Positions 18,671 to 28,538 of a DNA stretch of 64,000 bases are shown in pieces (position 1 is the stretch's first letter; every line of letters starts with the position of its first letter). Origin of the DNA: Candidatus Aquiluna sp. UB-MaderosW2red (GTDB lineage: Bacteria > Actinomycetota > Actinomycetes > Actinomycetales > Microbacteriaceae); NCBI RefSeq assembly GCF_900100865.1, contig NZ_LT627734.1:1240001-1304000 (forward strand). Direction: 5' to 3'. Made by a program: the position numbers and the translations under genes. The notes below the pieces were generated by a model. The model ran no database searches. It had not been told where the DNA came from and saw nothing but the letters and a program-made list of their open reading frames with translations.

Positions 18671-18704
18671 AAAAAACTCTCAAGCTAAGGCTGAGGCTTA
18701 GCTT
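18671..18704 (-). promoter_or_regulatory. Hairpin in the ftsZ leader
   Basis: On the minus strand AAGCTAAG (18704-18697) pairs with CTTAGCTT (18689-18682) around 7 nt, followed by GAGAG and six T residues (18676-18671), then the ftsZ ribosome site. It resembles a terminator, but the T-tract sits 5 nt past the stem. It could attenuate read-through from ftsQ or shape the ftsZ leader. The rest of 18659-18798 shows no confident promoter. Confidence 0.4.
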
Positions 18705-18798
18705 TTCAAAAAGTTTTCGATTTGCGCCCAAAAGGTATGCGTTACCCGGGCCTTGGCGTCCCAGATTCTCGGGCGTGTCGCAAACTAAAATTCATCCA

Positions 18799-19572
18799 CT
18801 AACGGGGATATGTCACTACCGGAGAGTTTGGACTGGTTACGTCTATCTGAACACCTTTTTTTAGCTTGGTGGCAATCAAGGAGTCCAACACCTCAGCCTT
18901 TAGCAGGGGATCATTCACTCCACCCCAGATCACCTTGATGTTGGAAGTCCGGAGAGTCAGAATCGTGGTCAGAGAGCTTGAAACCTCGATTGAAAAAACT
19001 CGCTCGTAGTTTTTTAGAGGAAGTGAGAGAAGAACCTTGACCGCGGTTTTGAATTCAGGACTAGCTAGGTCGTTTGTTCCAATCGATAGAAATGGATACT
19101 TATCCTCTTTAGTCATCTGGGCGATTCTCACTCCCGCCGGGTCGTAAAGAAAATTCTTGCCAGCTTTAGCAATCACTACGATGGGTTGCCGTTCTCTAAT
19201 TTTTACCTCAAGAGTGTGCGGCGGCACTGCCTGAATTGCGAACGTCTCGATTAGCGCAAAGTCTGCTAGTAGCTCGGTAATCTCACTCTCGCTGATCGTA
19301 GTCAGGGGTCTTGAAATCAGACCCTGCAGGCTCTTTTCGATTGTCGCCCCCGAGATGCGTTCGGTGCCCGAAACTGAAATGTTTTCAATTGCTAAAAGTG
19401 GGGTGACAAAAGTTGCCAGCACGAGAGCCACCAGGGCTAATGGGCCACCGATCAAAAGGGAACGTCCCAAAATCCCAAAGGCACCGATTGATCCGGTCCC
19501 AGATTTAGCTTTTTTCGGTTTTAGAGATCTCTTGCGCTCTTGCCGAATCAATTCCCGTTCAGGTTTTTTCAA
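18799..19572 (-). CDS. ftsQ: Cell division protein FtsQ
   Basis: Bitopic divisome protein linking early and late division proteins. A basic cytoplasmic N-terminus (KKPERELIRQERKRSLKPKK) is followed by one membrane helix (LLIGGPLALVALVLATFVTP), a POTRA domain beginning IENISVSGTERISGATI, and the FtsQ beta domain. I choose TTG at 19572: GGAG lies 7 nt upstream and it starts one nt after the murC stop, giving 257 residues. A longer frame to 19593 lacks a ribosome site. Confidence 0.92.
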   Translation of the reverse strand: MKKPERELIRQERKRSLKPKKAKSGTGSIGAFGILGRSLLIGGPLALVALVLATFVTPLLAIENISVSGTERISGATIEKSLQGLISRPLTTISESEITELLADFALIETFAIQAVPPHTLEVKIRERQPIVVIAKAGKNFLYDPAGVRIAQMTKEDKYPFLSIGTNDLASPEFKTAVKVLLSLPLKNYERVFSIEVSSSLTTILTLRTSNIKVIWGGVNDPLLKAEVLDSLIATKLKKGVQIDVTSPNSPVVTYPR

Positions 19573-19573
19573 A

Positions 19574-20962
19574 CTACTTCTCCAAAGCCTCAATCAGCTC
19601 GGGAACCATGCGGTAGATGTCTCCACACCCCATTGTGATAATAAAATCCCCCGGTTCGGCAATTTTGGCTGCCACTGAGGCCACGCCGTCCCAGCTGGGA
19701 ACGTAGTGCATATTTATTGGCCGCGAGAATTTATTTGCAATCAATTCCCCAGTGACACCGGGTTCTGGATCCTCGCGGGCTGCGTAAATGTCAAGCAGCA
19801 CAACCTCATCCGATAGCGCCAAGGCATCGGCGAATTCCTGAGCAAATATTCTTGTTCGACTGTAAAGGTGGGGCTGAAAAACCGTAATCAGACGCCCCTT
19901 CCCCACCGAAGCTCGCGCCGCTAAGAGGGCGGCCCTAACCTCTGTCGGATGATGAGCGAAGTCGTCGTAGACGGATACTTCACGACGGGTGGCATGCAAC
20001 TCAAAGCGCCTTTGAGTGCCGGAGAACTTGCTAACTGCCTCGACGCTGGCTCGAAATTCAAACCCGAGGCCAACCAAAACCGCTATCGCACCCGCAGCAT
20101 TCAGGGCGTTATGGTGACCTGGTATCTCGAGAGAGACTGATTGGGACTCGCCAAGATACTCAATAACAAAACTAACCAAAGGCCCAGTAGAGTCAATTTT
20201 GCCGAGTCGGATGTCGGCATTTTTTGCCTCACCGTAGCTGAGCACCTTTTGGTGCTTAAGTAATTTCGCAACCCGCTTTGCACCGGGATCATCCGAAGAA
20301 ATCACCACCATTTCGCTAGCGGCATCAGCAAATTTGGCGAATTCAGCCTCAAATGCCTCCAGGGAACCGAAGTGATCTAAATGATCGGGGTCAATATTTG
20401 TGATCAAGGCCACCTTGGTGTCGTAGTGCAAAAAAGAGCTATCCGACTCATCGGCCTCTATTACAAAGTGCTCCCCCTTGCCAAAGCGAGCTGAGGCTCC
20501 ATAACTCGCTATCACTCCACCATTAACAAAGCTGGGGTCCTGACCAAGATTTATCAGCCCGGTCACCACCATGCCGGTCGATGTGGTCTTGCCGTGAGCC
20601 CCGGCCACAGCTATCAACCTGCCTCTTGAAGCGAGATGAGCTAGAAGTGCCGAGCGATGAAGAACAGTGAGGCCGCGCTCCTGAGCTAAGACCAATTCTG
20701 GGTTTGTTGGCCACAGTGCGCTGGTGACTACAACCGTGTCGGCGGCTTGCAAATTAGCAGCGTCGTGGCCGATAAAAATCTGTGCGCCGAGCTCTCTAAG
20801 CGTGGCTACGTTTTCCGTGTCTCTGAGATCCGAACCGGAAACTTGATAACCCATGCCCAAACACAGTCGAGCTATCCCCGACATACCGGAACCGCCGATG
20901 CCGATAAAGTGCAGGTTGCCCAATTCGGCTGGTATGGGCTTTGAATAATCTGGCTTAATCAC
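19574..20962 (-). CDS. murC: UDP-N-acetylmuramate--L-alanine ligase
   Basis: Adds the first amino acid, L-alanine, to UDP-MurNAc in peptidoglycan precursor synthesis. Motifs: [13 protein letters not shown] (nucleotide-sugar binding), [12 protein letters not shown] (ATP P-loop), [20 protein letters not shown] and [14 protein letters not shown]. 462 residues is typical. It starts with GTG and overlaps murG by 8 nt. Confidence 0.97.
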   Translation of the reverse strand: MIKPDYSKPIPAELGNLHFIGIGGSGMSGIARLCLGMGYQVSGSDLRDTENVATLRELGAQIFIGHDAANLQAADTVVVTSALWPTNPELVLAQERGLTVLHRSALLAHLASRGRLIAVAGAHGKTTSTGMVVTGLINLGQDPSFVNGGVIASYGASARFGKGEHFVIEADESDSSFLHYDTKVALITNIDPDHLDHFGSLEAFEAEFAKFADAASEMVVISSDDPGAKRVAKLLKHQKVLSYGEAKNADIRLGKIDSTGPLVSFVIEYLGESQSVSLEIPGHHNALNAAGAIAVLVGLGFEFRASVEAVSKFSGTQRRFELHATRREVSVYDDFAHHPTEVRAALLAARASVGKGRLITVFQPHLYSRTRIFAQEFADALALSDEVVLLDIYAAREDPEPGVTGELIANKFSRPINMHYVPSWDGVASVAAKIAEPGDFIITMGCGDIYRMVPELIEALEK

Positions 20963-22034
20963 GGCTATAAGTATCCACTGCCTCGAGCACTAAGACGCTG
21001 AGTCTTTGCGTGGCGTCAGAAATTCCAACCGACATGGCCGCGGCCTGCATCTTGTTTAGGGTCTTCGCGTGGGAAATTAGCGGGATTAGCTCGTTTAGCA
21101 CAAATTCGGGTGTGAAGTCATTATCAAGGCAGAGCAGACCCCCACCAGCACCCACAACGGTCTGGGCATTCAGTCGTTGCTCGCCGTTGCCAACCGGGTA
21201 CGGAATATAAACCGCTGGCAACCCAGCGGCCGAAAACTCAGAAACGGTGGATGCGCCCGCCCGCGAAACTGCAAAATCCGCCGCCGCTATCGCCGCGTCC
21301 ATTCTTGAGCAGTATGCCATTCTGGTGTAACCGACCTCGCTGTATTCACCGAGGTTGGCTCGCTCTCCGACTATGTGCAACACCTGAATTCCGGCGGCAA
21401 TCAAGCGCTCGAGGCTGTGGGCGATAGTCTCATTTATGCTCTTTGCTCCCAGTGAACCGCCGGTTACCAAAAGAGTTGGCATCATCGGATCAAGGCCGAG
21501 CTCGATTCTGGCTTGACCCTTATCGTAAGAATGCACAGAGTCAATAATTTCTTGCCTAATCGGCATCCCGGTCAACTTGGCATTTTTCAAATTAGAGTTC
21601 TCGAAGGCCACCGCCACATGCTTTGTAAACTTAGCGCCGAGACGATTGGCAAAACCCGCGATCGCGTTAGCCTCGTGAATAATCAGCAGTTTTCGCTTCA
21701 AAAAAGCTGACACGTACGCTGGCGCTGAGGCGTAACCACCAAACCCAACAACAGCATCGATTTTCTGAGTTTTGAGTATCTTATTGACCGCTAAAACTGC
21801 CCCGAGGAATCTCCATGGGAACGCCAAGGCTTGGACGCTGAATCTTCTGGGAAAAGGAAGTCGCGATATGTAAAAAAGCTCAAACCCCCTTTCCGGAACG
21901 AGCCGCGCTTCCAGGCCCTGCTTGGTTCCCAGAGCAATCACCTGATGCCCCTGCTCCCTGAGGTTTTCAGCCAGTGCCAGCATGGGGTTCACGTGGCCGG
22001 CAGTCCCGCCACCGGCCAATAAAAATCTGGTCAT
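20955..22034 (-). CDS. murG: UDP-GlcNAc:lipid I N-acetylglucosaminyltransferase
   Basis: Converts lipid I to lipid II on the inner face of the membrane. Shows the [18 protein letters not shown] donor/acceptor loop, [46 protein letters not shown] and the [24 protein letters not shown] segment near the UDP-GlcNAc site. 359 residues is typical. ATG overlaps the ftsW stop as ATGA (4 nt). Confidence 0.97.
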   Translation of the reverse strand: MTRFLLAGGGTAGHVNPMLALAENLREQGHQVIALGTKQGLEARLVPERGFELFYISRLPFPRRFSVQALAFPWRFLGAVLAVNKILKTQKIDAVVGFGGYASAPAYVSAFLKRKLLIIHEANAIAGFANRLGAKFTKHVAVAFENSNLKNAKLTGMPIRQEIIDSVHSYDKGQARIELGLDPMMPTLLVTGGSLGAKSINETIAHSLERLIAAGIQVLHIVGERANLGEYSEVGYTRMAYCSRMDAAIAAADFAVSRAGASTVSEFSAAGLPAVYIPYPVGNGEQRLNAQTVVGAGGGLLCLDNDFTPEFVLNELIPLISHAKTLNKMQAAAMSVGISDATQRLSVLVLEAVDTYSRD

Positions 22035-23188
22035 ACCGAACGACGCCCCAGATGAGCAGTCCGGTCGCGTTCCACAGCTAAAACCAATCCGATTGCACTC
22101 AGAGTTGCGATCATCGAAGACCCTCCAGCCGAAATAAGTGGAAGCGGGACGCCTAAAACAGGCAATAAACCGAGCACAACCGCAATGTTAATAAAAGCTT
22201 GCATAACAACCCAGAGCATCACGCCGACGACTAGATTCCGGTTGAAAGCACTCGTTTGGTGCCTTGCAATAGCAAACATGGTCAGCCCCAGGGCCAAAAA
22301 GAGGCAGATAATTAGCATGGCACCGATGAGACCAAGCTCTTCCCCAATCACGGCAAAAATAAAGTCGTTCTCAACCTCGGGGATCCAGCTCCACTTAAGC
22401 TTTGAGCGGCCAATGCCAGTTCCGAAAAGCCCCCCGGCAGCCAGCGCCCAGGTGCCGTGCTGATACTGCCACATGACCCCCATGGGATCCGCGGCATCGG
22501 GATTCAGCCAGGCCTCAAACCTGATTCTTCTCGAAGCCGAGCTCATCACTAATACCGTGGCTAATAAGCCTCCAACTCCAGCTATTGCAAGCCAACGCGA
22601 CCAGCGCATTCCAGCAAATAGCCAAAGCCCCATGAGCATCACCGCCATTACAACACCGGTTCCCAGGTCCCTACCGACAACCACCACTAGGCCAAGGGCA
22701 ACACCTGAGTATCCGAAGATTCTCAGCCAAATTCGATTATTGGATTCTGGGTCATCACTCAGCTGAGCAAGTTGATGTGCAAACCCAATAATCAGCGCCA
22801 ATTTGAGAAACTCCGAGGGCTGAAGAGTGGCAAAACCAAGGTCAATCCAATTTCTGTTGCCATTAATTTCCTTGCCAAAAAGCACCGTGGCAAGTTGTAA
22901 GCCAGTCATGGCAAGAAGAAATGGAAGACCAATCCTTCGATAAAAATTCATCGGCAGGTTGGAGGCCACTATCAGACCCACCAAGCCAATGAGGGCGAAC
23001 CTTCCCTGGCTGAAAAAGGTGGAGGCCGCATTATTAGTTTCTTTGAAGGCGTCCACCGAAGAGGCACTGGCAACCATCGCGAGACCAATAAAAACTGTAA
23101 TCGCGGTGAGGCTCAACAACAAAAAGAATTGCGGGGACTGCGCCTTGAACCGAGGCCTAGCGACCTTTGCGAAAGTTATCCGACTCAT
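22031..23188 (-). CDS. ftsW: Lipid II glycosyltransferase FtsW (SEDS family)
   Basis: Septal peptidoglycan polymerase that works with FtsI. The 385-residue protein has about ten membrane helices. SEDS features include RFALIGLVGLIVASNLP, the NGNRNWIDLGFATLQPSEFLKLALII loop (with the conserved Asp/Gln-Pro-Ser-Glu region), ENDFIFAVIGEELGLIGA and the C-terminal GVPLPLISAGGSSMIATL. ATG overlaps murD by 4 nt. Confidence 0.97.
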   Translation of the reverse strand: MSRITFAKVARPRFKAQSPQFFLLLSLTAITVFIGLAMVASASSVDAFKETNNAASTFFSQGRFALIGLVGLIVASNLPMNFYRRIGLPFLLAMTGLQLATVLFGKEINGNRNWIDLGFATLQPSEFLKLALIIGFAHQLAQLSDDPESNNRIWLRIFGYSGVALGLVVVVGRDLGTGVVMAVMLMGLWLFAGMRWSRWLAIAGVGGLLATVLVMSSASRRIRFEAWLNPDAADPMGVMWQYQHGTWALAAGGLFGTGIGRSKLKWSWIPEVENDFIFAVIGEELGLIGAMLIICLFLALGLTMFAIARHQTSAFNRNLVVGVMLWVVMQAFINIAVVLGLLPVLGVPLPLISAGGSSMIATLSAIGLVLAVERDRTAHLGRRSV

Positions 23189-24627
23189 TTTTCGGCCGCC
23201 AGATTGCTCACTGCAGCCTGGTAACTCTGGCCCCGCTCCACATAGTCCTTGAACTGGTCCATGCTCGCTGCCGCTGGAGCTAGAAGTACCACGTCCCCCG
23301 GAGAAGCGAGCTGACTAGCAAAAAGCACGGCATCCTGCATCACATCAATCCCGCTAACGACGCGCACCGGTGTCAGCGGAAGGTGTTTCTCAAAAAGAGC
23401 CTCCAGAAGCTGAGTATCCGCCCCGATGATTACAGCACCTCGAATCTTTGGTCCGAATTTCATTAATAAGGGCTTCAGGTCGATGCCCTTCAGAAGGCCA
23501 CCGACTATCCAAACCACGTTCTCGAATGAGCCCAGCGAGGCGGCGGCGGCGTGAGCATTGGTGGCCTTTGAGTCGTCAAAATATAAAACGCCCCCATGCT
23601 CGGCTACTCTCTGAATTCGATGCGGTGCGAGTCTGAAGCTCCGAATCCCCTCTAGAACAGCTGCCGCATCGCAACCCACCGCGCGGGCCAATGCGCTAGC
23701 TGCTGCGACGTTAGCCAATAGGTGCGGGGAAACTACGCCAATTTCCGCGACATCCTCGATGGTTGCCAGTTCTAGGGCCGTCTTGTCTCGATCATCTATG
23801 AAGGCTCGGTCCACTAAAAACTCTTCCACAAAACCTACGCTAGACAAGCTCGGGATTCCCACCGAGAAAGATATGGCCCGGCAACCCTCGATAACCACTG
23901 CGTTCTCCGCGGCCTCGAGCGTCTTTGAGTCGCTTGAATTATAAATAATCGCGGTTTTGGTGCCGGCAAATATTTTTGATTTATCTAAAAAGTACTGCTC
24001 GATTCCACCGTGCCAATCCAGATGATCCTCCGCGAGGTTCAAAAAGGCGCTGGCTTCGGCATTTATTTGATGCAGGTAGTGCAACTGAAAACTAGAAAGC
24101 TCAACAACAAAATAGTCAAAGCCCTCCGGGTCTCGGATCGCGTCAAGAATTGGGGTTCCAATATTTCCACACGGTGCCACCTGATAGCCGGCTTTATGCA
24201 GCATCATTGCGGTTAATTCGGTGGTGCTGGTCTTGCCATTAGTTCCGGTAATTGTGATCCATTTGGCCACCCGCTCGGTCTTGTCGCGCAGCCGCCAAGC
24301 TAGATCTACATCCGTATAAATTGGAACATTCGCTTTTTTGAAAGCCATGACCATTGGGTGATCTGGCATAAACCCGGGGGACACAACAACAAAATCAACC
24401 TCTAGGGCCTTCTCATCTAGGCCGGTCGAATCATCAGATAAAACCAACTTTGCTTCTATGACTCTCATTAGTTCGCGATATTCAAAAGTCGTGGATTTTG
24501 CGTAAACCGTGACCTTGCACCCAAGCTCCTTGAGAGTGTCGGCCACTGAGAAGCCGGATTTACCAAGACCCAGAACCGCCACCCTGAGCCCACTCCAGTC
24601 ATCGTGCCAGCTTGTTTGAGTGATCAT
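23185..24627 (-). CDS. murD: UDP-N-acetylmuramoylalanine--D-glutamate ligase
   Basis: Adds D-glutamate to UDP-MurNAc-L-Ala. N-terminal Rossmann-like domain (VAVLGLGKSGFSVADTL), ATP motif ITGTNGKTSTTEL, NLAEDHLDWHGG, and a C-terminal domain with DDSKATNAHAAAASL and LLAPAAASMDQFKDYVERG. 480 residues. The ATG overlaps the mraY stop by one base (TGATG). Confidence 0.97.
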   Translation of the reverse strand: MITQTSWHDDWSGLRVAVLGLGKSGFSVADTLKELGCKVTVYAKSTTFEYRELMRVIEAKLVLSDDSTGLDEKALEVDFVVVSPGFMPDHPMVMAFKKANVPIYTDVDLAWRLRDKTERVAKWITITGTNGKTSTTELTAMMLHKAGYQVAPCGNIGTPILDAIRDPEGFDYFVVELSSFQLHYLHQINAEASAFLNLAEDHLDWHGGIEQYFLDKSKIFAGTKTAIIYNSSDSKTLEAAENAVVIEGCRAISFSVGIPSLSSVGFVEEFLVDRAFIDDRDKTALELATIEDVAEIGVVSPHLLANVAAASALARAVGCDAAAVLEGIRSFRLAPHRIQRVAEHGGVLYFDDSKATNAHAAAASLGSFENVVWIVGGLLKGIDLKPLLMKFGPKIRGAVIIGADTQLLEALFEKHLPLTPVRVVSGIDVMQDAVLFASQLASPGDVVLLAPAAASMDQFKDYVERGQSYQAAVSNLAAEK

Positions 24628-25727
24628 CAGTTATAAATCCATTCAATGTAAAACAAGCCGACACCAGAAACCACGCTCAGGGCTGCGATAATCCAGAACC
24701 GAACCACCACTGTGATTTCTGCCCAGCCCTTGAGCTCAAAGTGGTGGTGAAGCGGAGACATTAGGAACACTCTTTTGCCGGTCCCAGTTCGCCATTTGGT
24801 TATTTTAAAGAACACTCGCTGAATCACTACCGAGCCGGTAACAATCACAAAGATTCCGCCAATCAGAATCAGCAGGAGCTCGGTCCGCGACAAAATCGCC
24901 AGAGCAGCTAGTGCGCCGCCCAGGCCAAGTGACCCAGTGTCCCCCATGAACAATTGCGCCGGTGAGGTATTCCACCACAAAAAACCTAGGCAGGCTCCCC
25001 CAATCGCGGCGGCGATCACAGCGATATCCAAAGGATCTCGAACCTGGTAACAGGATTCGATGTTCTCTACCACTGTCGCGCAGCTCTGATTGAACTGCCA
25101 GAAACCGATAACCACGTAGGCACCGATTGCCAAGACAGCTGACCCAGAAGCCAGTCCATCGAGACCATCAGCGATGTTCACGCCATTGGATGCTGATGCC
25201 ACCAAAAGATAGACCCAGAGTATGAATAACCCCATGCCCAAGATGCTGCCCCAGAAAAATAAGTCAATCGGCAAATCTCGAAAAAGCGAAATATTAGTCG
25301 AAGCCGGAGTTAGACCATCCTCGTCTGGGAACTGCAGGGCTAAGACGGCAAAGATAATTGCTACGACTCCCTGGCCAGCAATCTTGGCCCAGCCACTCAG
25401 GCCTAGGCTCCGTTGATTTCGAACTTTTAGGTAATCATCGATAAAACCCACCAAGCCAAGACCCAGCATCATGAAAATCACCAGCAGGGCGGTAGCGGTG
25501 GGGGTCTCCCCATTGAGCCACTTGGCCGAAAAGTATGCAACGGTAGCCGCCAAAAGAATGACAATACCGCCCATTGTTGGGGTGCCGCGCTTGGTGTGAT
25601 GGGTCTTTGGCCCATCATCCCTTATGAACTGGCCCCACTCAAGTTTTCTAAAGGCCCAGATAAACCCCGGAGTGGCAAACAGGGTAATGAATAAAGATAT
25701 GCCACCGGCACTCAGAAGTGCTCTCAC
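24627..25727 (-). CDS. mraY: Phospho-N-acetylmuramoyl-pentapeptide transferase
   Basis: Transfers phospho-MurNAc-pentapeptide to undecaprenyl phosphate, forming lipid I. A 366-residue integral membrane protein with about ten helices. Diagnostic sequences: [36 protein letters not shown] (catalytic Asp pair), [15 protein letters not shown], and [12 protein letters not shown] with [15 protein letters not shown]. The GTG start overlaps murF by 4 nt. Confidence 0.98.
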   Translation of the reverse strand: MRALLSAGGISLFITLFATPGFIWAFRKLEWGQFIRDDGPKTHHTKRGTPTMGGIVILLAATVAYFSAKWLNGETPTATALLVIFMMLGLGLVGFIDDYLKVRNQRSLGLSGWAKIAGQGVVAIIFAVLALQFPDEDGLTPASTNISLFRDLPIDLFFWGSILGMGLFILWVYLLVASASNGVNIADGLDGLASGSAVLAIGAYVVIGFWQFNQSCATVVENIESCYQVRDPLDIAVIAAAIGGACLGFLWWNTSPAQLFMGDTGSLGLGGALAALAILSRTELLLILIGGIFVIVTGSVVIQRVFFKITKWRTGTGKRVFLMSPLHHHFELKGWAEITVVVRFWIIAALSVVSGVGLFYIEWIYN

Positions 25728-27115
25728 GCCATAGCCGCCAATTCATCTCCTAGAAACCTAAGCCCCGCGAGGTTGCTGGATTTGACCAACACCACATCGC
25801 CTTTCGCTAGCTTTCCACTGATTGCTTCAAATGCTTCGCTGATTGAGTCGAAATAAGCAGATTCGCCATCCCAGCTCCCCTCAAACATTGCCCCCATGTG
25901 GATCAACTTGGCGGCTTCGCCCACCACAAAAAGCATGTCGATGTTATACCGAACCACCAAGCGGCCGATTGCATCGTGCGACTCTCTGGATTCCGGGCCG
26001 AGCTCTGCCATTTCACCCAGCACGGCAATCGTGCGATGCCCCTGGCGCCCAATTACCGCGAGAGTTTGCAAAGCAGCCTTCATTGAATCCGGGGACGCGT
26101 TATAGGCATCGTTGATGATTAGAGCCCCCGAGGTGGTCCAAATTGGTTGCATGCGCCAACGCTCTGCCATTTCCAATTTTTCGAGTTCAAGGACGGCCCT
26201 GGTTCTTTCAATTCCCAGCTGATCCGCCACGGCCAGAGCCGCGGCCATGTTCATCGCCTGATGCTCGCCAAGAATCTTGAGTGAAACTAAGACCTCTTCA
26301 GAATCTGGGTAGCGAAATTTTACAATCGTTCCCTGCAGTGAAATATCAACATCCAGAATTCGGTAATCGGAGAGTGCCGAAGTGCCGAAACTTCGGCTGG
26401 CAACTCCAGCTTCAACTCGATAACCCGAAACAATTGGGTCATCCTGATTCAATATCGCAATTTTTGATATAAATGGCATCATCTCGGCCTTGATGATTGC
26501 GGTGGTCTCGATCCCGCCAAATTCACCAACATGGGCCATTCCAACTTTTAGCTGAACCCCAATATCCGGCCTGGTCCAACTTGCCAATTTGTGAATGCTG
26601 CTTAGCCCAGCGGCCCCAAGCTCAAGAATCAAGTACTTGGTATCCAGAGCCAACTTCAAGACCGTCAGTGGCAACCCGACCTCGTTATTAAAAGATTCTC
26701 TGGGATAAACAGTTGGGGCATCGCCCGAAAGAATGGCGGCCAACATGTTCTTAGTTGAGGTTTTGCCATTTGAGCCGGTAATCCCAATCACAGTTAGCTC
26801 TCCGAGGTTACGCACTTTTTGCAAAACAAACTCTGCTAGATCGCGAAGCGCGACCACTGTGTCGCCAACCATGATTTGAGGCATTTGACTCGTTGTTTCC
26901 CGGCTCACGACACTTAATGCGGCTTGTTTGGCAAACGCCTCTGCTAAATAGTCATGGCCATCGAGCTCTTTGCCCAATTTCGCGAAAAAGATTCCCCCCG
27001 GCACGAGGCTTCTAGAATCGGTCTCCACAGCTCCCGACACAAGAGTCTGTGGGTCGCAGAATTTCAGCTCTCCACCTAAAGCTTCGGCAACTTGCCCGAA
27101 TGTTAGCTCAATCAC
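25724..27115 (-). CDS. murF: UDP-MurNAc-tripeptide--D-Ala-D-Ala ligase
   Basis: Adds the D-Ala-D-Ala dipeptide to complete the pentapeptide precursor. Motifs: [18 protein letters not shown]-type P-loop ([12 protein letters not shown]), [37 protein letters not shown] ([11 protein letters not shown]) and [11 protein letters not shown] choose GTG at 27115 (463 residues), preceded by GGTGG and overlapping murE by 8 nt. The frame stays open 52 codons upstream, but those lie wholly inside murE and lack family similarity. Confidence 0.95.
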   Translation of the reverse strand: MIELTFGQVAEALGGELKFCDPQTLVSGAVETDSRSLVPGGIFFAKLGKELDGHDYLAEAFAKQAALSVVSRETTSQMPQIMVGDTVVALRDLAEFVLQKVRNLGELTVIGITGSNGKTSTKNMLAAILSGDAPTVYPRESFNNEVGLPLTVLKLALDTKYLILELGAAGLSSIHKLASWTRPDIGVQLKVGMAHVGEFGGIETTAIIKAEMMPFISKIAILNQDDPIVSGYRVEAGVASRSFGTSALSDYRILDVDISLQGTIVKFRYPDSEEVLVSLKILGEHQAMNMAAALAVADQLGIERTRAVLELEKLEMAERWRMQPIWTTSGALIINDAYNASPDSMKAALQTLAVIGRQGHRTIAVLGEMAELGPESRESHDAIGRLVVRYNIDMLFVVGEAAKLIHMGAMFEGSWDGESAYFDSISEAFEAISGKLAKGDVVLVKSSNLAGLRFLGDELAAMA

Positions 27116-28538
27116 GATCCACCAATTTTCTAGCAAGCGCTCTAGCATCAAAGGGAGTCTTGACGCCCGAAATCTCGCGATATCCAAGGTTCCCGGGACC
27201 GCACCAAAGAATTGCCCCAGTTCTCGGGGTTCTTCTGAATGCTTCCTCAAGAGCTTTTTCAGGATCGGCAATTTCCAAAACCTGACCCTTTTCTAAAAAC
27301 TCAAGAGCACCTTTTTTTAGAGCACTCCTAATCAGAGTCGGGTCTTCATCCCTTGGGTGCTGGTCAGTTATGACCAGAAAGTCAACCTCCCTGGCAGCCC
27401 GGCCCATTTCAAGCCGCTTGCCGGTATCCCGATTACCGCTTGCCCCTAAAATCAAAGTGAGGTGCGAAAAGCGCTTCCTAATCTCTAAGACCGCCTCTTG
27501 AACCCCGCTGGGGGTATGGGCGTAATCGATAAAGATCGCTGGACTAGCCACGCTTACTCTTTCCAGGCGTCCTGGAACTTGGAAATCAAAATCAACAAGG
27601 GCAGCTTGGAGCATCTCCACACCCACGCCTCCCGCAATAGCCATTGCGATTGCTAGGGCAAAATTCTTTGCCATCAGTTCCCCGTGATTAAAGCTTAGGT
27701 TTAGCTTTCCACCGGGACCCTCGATCTTGAAAACGCCGCCTTGAGAAATTGAATAAATCCAATCAGTCCCTGATTTCCCGACGGTTTCGATGGGAATGCT
27801 CGCATTTTGGGCGAGCCTTCTAGCGAAGTCGTCTTCGACAAAAACAACACCGCGCGCAGCAAAAGATTTGGTGAAAAGCGTGGATTTGGCAGCAAGGTAG
27901 TTCTCCATAGATTCAAAATCATCCATGTGGTCTCGGCTTAGATTTGTGAAACCGGCGACTTGAAACATCACGGCATCAACTCGGTTCCGCACAAGCGCCT
28001 GAGCTGAAACCTCGATAACCCCGGCTTCGAGACCCTGAGAAACCATTTTTGCTAACAGTTCGTGAAGCTCTGTGACTTCTGGGCTAGTCAGCGAACTGGG
28101 TAGCACCTCGCCAGATAAAAACCTTCCGGTGGATGCGCTAAGTCCAGTTGGGATCAGGCAAAGCTGAAGGATTCTTGCCAAGTAGGAAGCCGTCGAGGTT
28201 TTGCCGTTTGTGCCGGTGATGCCAAAAAGTTGCACCTGACCCGCGGGCTCCCCAAAGATCCTGGCTGCGATAACGCCGGCGACCTTGCGTGGCTCGGGGT
28301 GAATCAAGCAGGGAAGGCCAAAGACCCGGGCATGCTCTGCATCGGTGAGAACGGTGATTGCGCCTTTGTGAATGGCGCTTTCCAAAAACTCAATACCGTG
28401 ATTTCTTGCGCCCTGGGCTGCAATGTATAGCGAGCCGGGCCGGATTTTATCGGTGTGCAAGGCAACGTGGTTTAGTTCTCGGGATTCACCTACCAGTTCA
28501 AGCCCAAACTCATCGGCAAGCTGTTGTGAGCTAACCAT
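27108..28538 (-). CDS. murE: UDP-MurNAc-L-Ala-D-Glu ligase (MurE)
   Basis: Adds the third stem-peptide amino acid. Motifs: GITGTNGKTSTASYLARIL, GVIEVSAQALVRNRVD, FTNLSRDHMDDFESMENY, DYAHTPSGVQEAVL, GASGNRDTGKRLEMG and ITDQHPRDEDPTLI. In meso-diaminopimelate-adding enzymes the last motif reads DNPR; here it is DQHPRDEDP, so the added residue may be something other than meso-DAP, such as lysine, ornithine or another diamino acid as in B-type Microbacteriaceae walls. That is inference; amino acid specificity needs biochemistry. ATG directly follows the ftsI stop. Confidence 0.95.
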   Translation of the reverse strand: MVSSQQLADEFGLELVGESRELNHVALHTDKIRPGSLYIAAQGARNHGIEFLESAIHKGAITVLTDAEHARVFGLPCLIHPEPRKVAGVIAARIFGEPAGQVQLFGITGTNGKTSTASYLARILQLCLIPTGLSASTGRFLSGEVLPSSLTSPEVTELHELLAKMVSQGLEAGVIEVSAQALVRNRVDAVMFQVAGFTNLSRDHMDDFESMENYLAAKSTLFTKSFAARGVVFVEDDFARRLAQNASIPIETVGKSGTDWIYSISQGGVFKIEGPGGKLNLSFNHGELMAKNFALAIAMAIAGGVGVEMLQAALVDFDFQVPGRLERVSVASPAIFIDYAHTPSGVQEAVLEIRKRFSHLTLILGASGNRDTGKRLEMGRAAREVDFLVITDQHPRDEDPTLIRSALKKGALEFLEKGQVLEIADPEKALEEAFRRTPRTGAILWCGPGNLGYREISGVKTPFDARALARKLVDRD

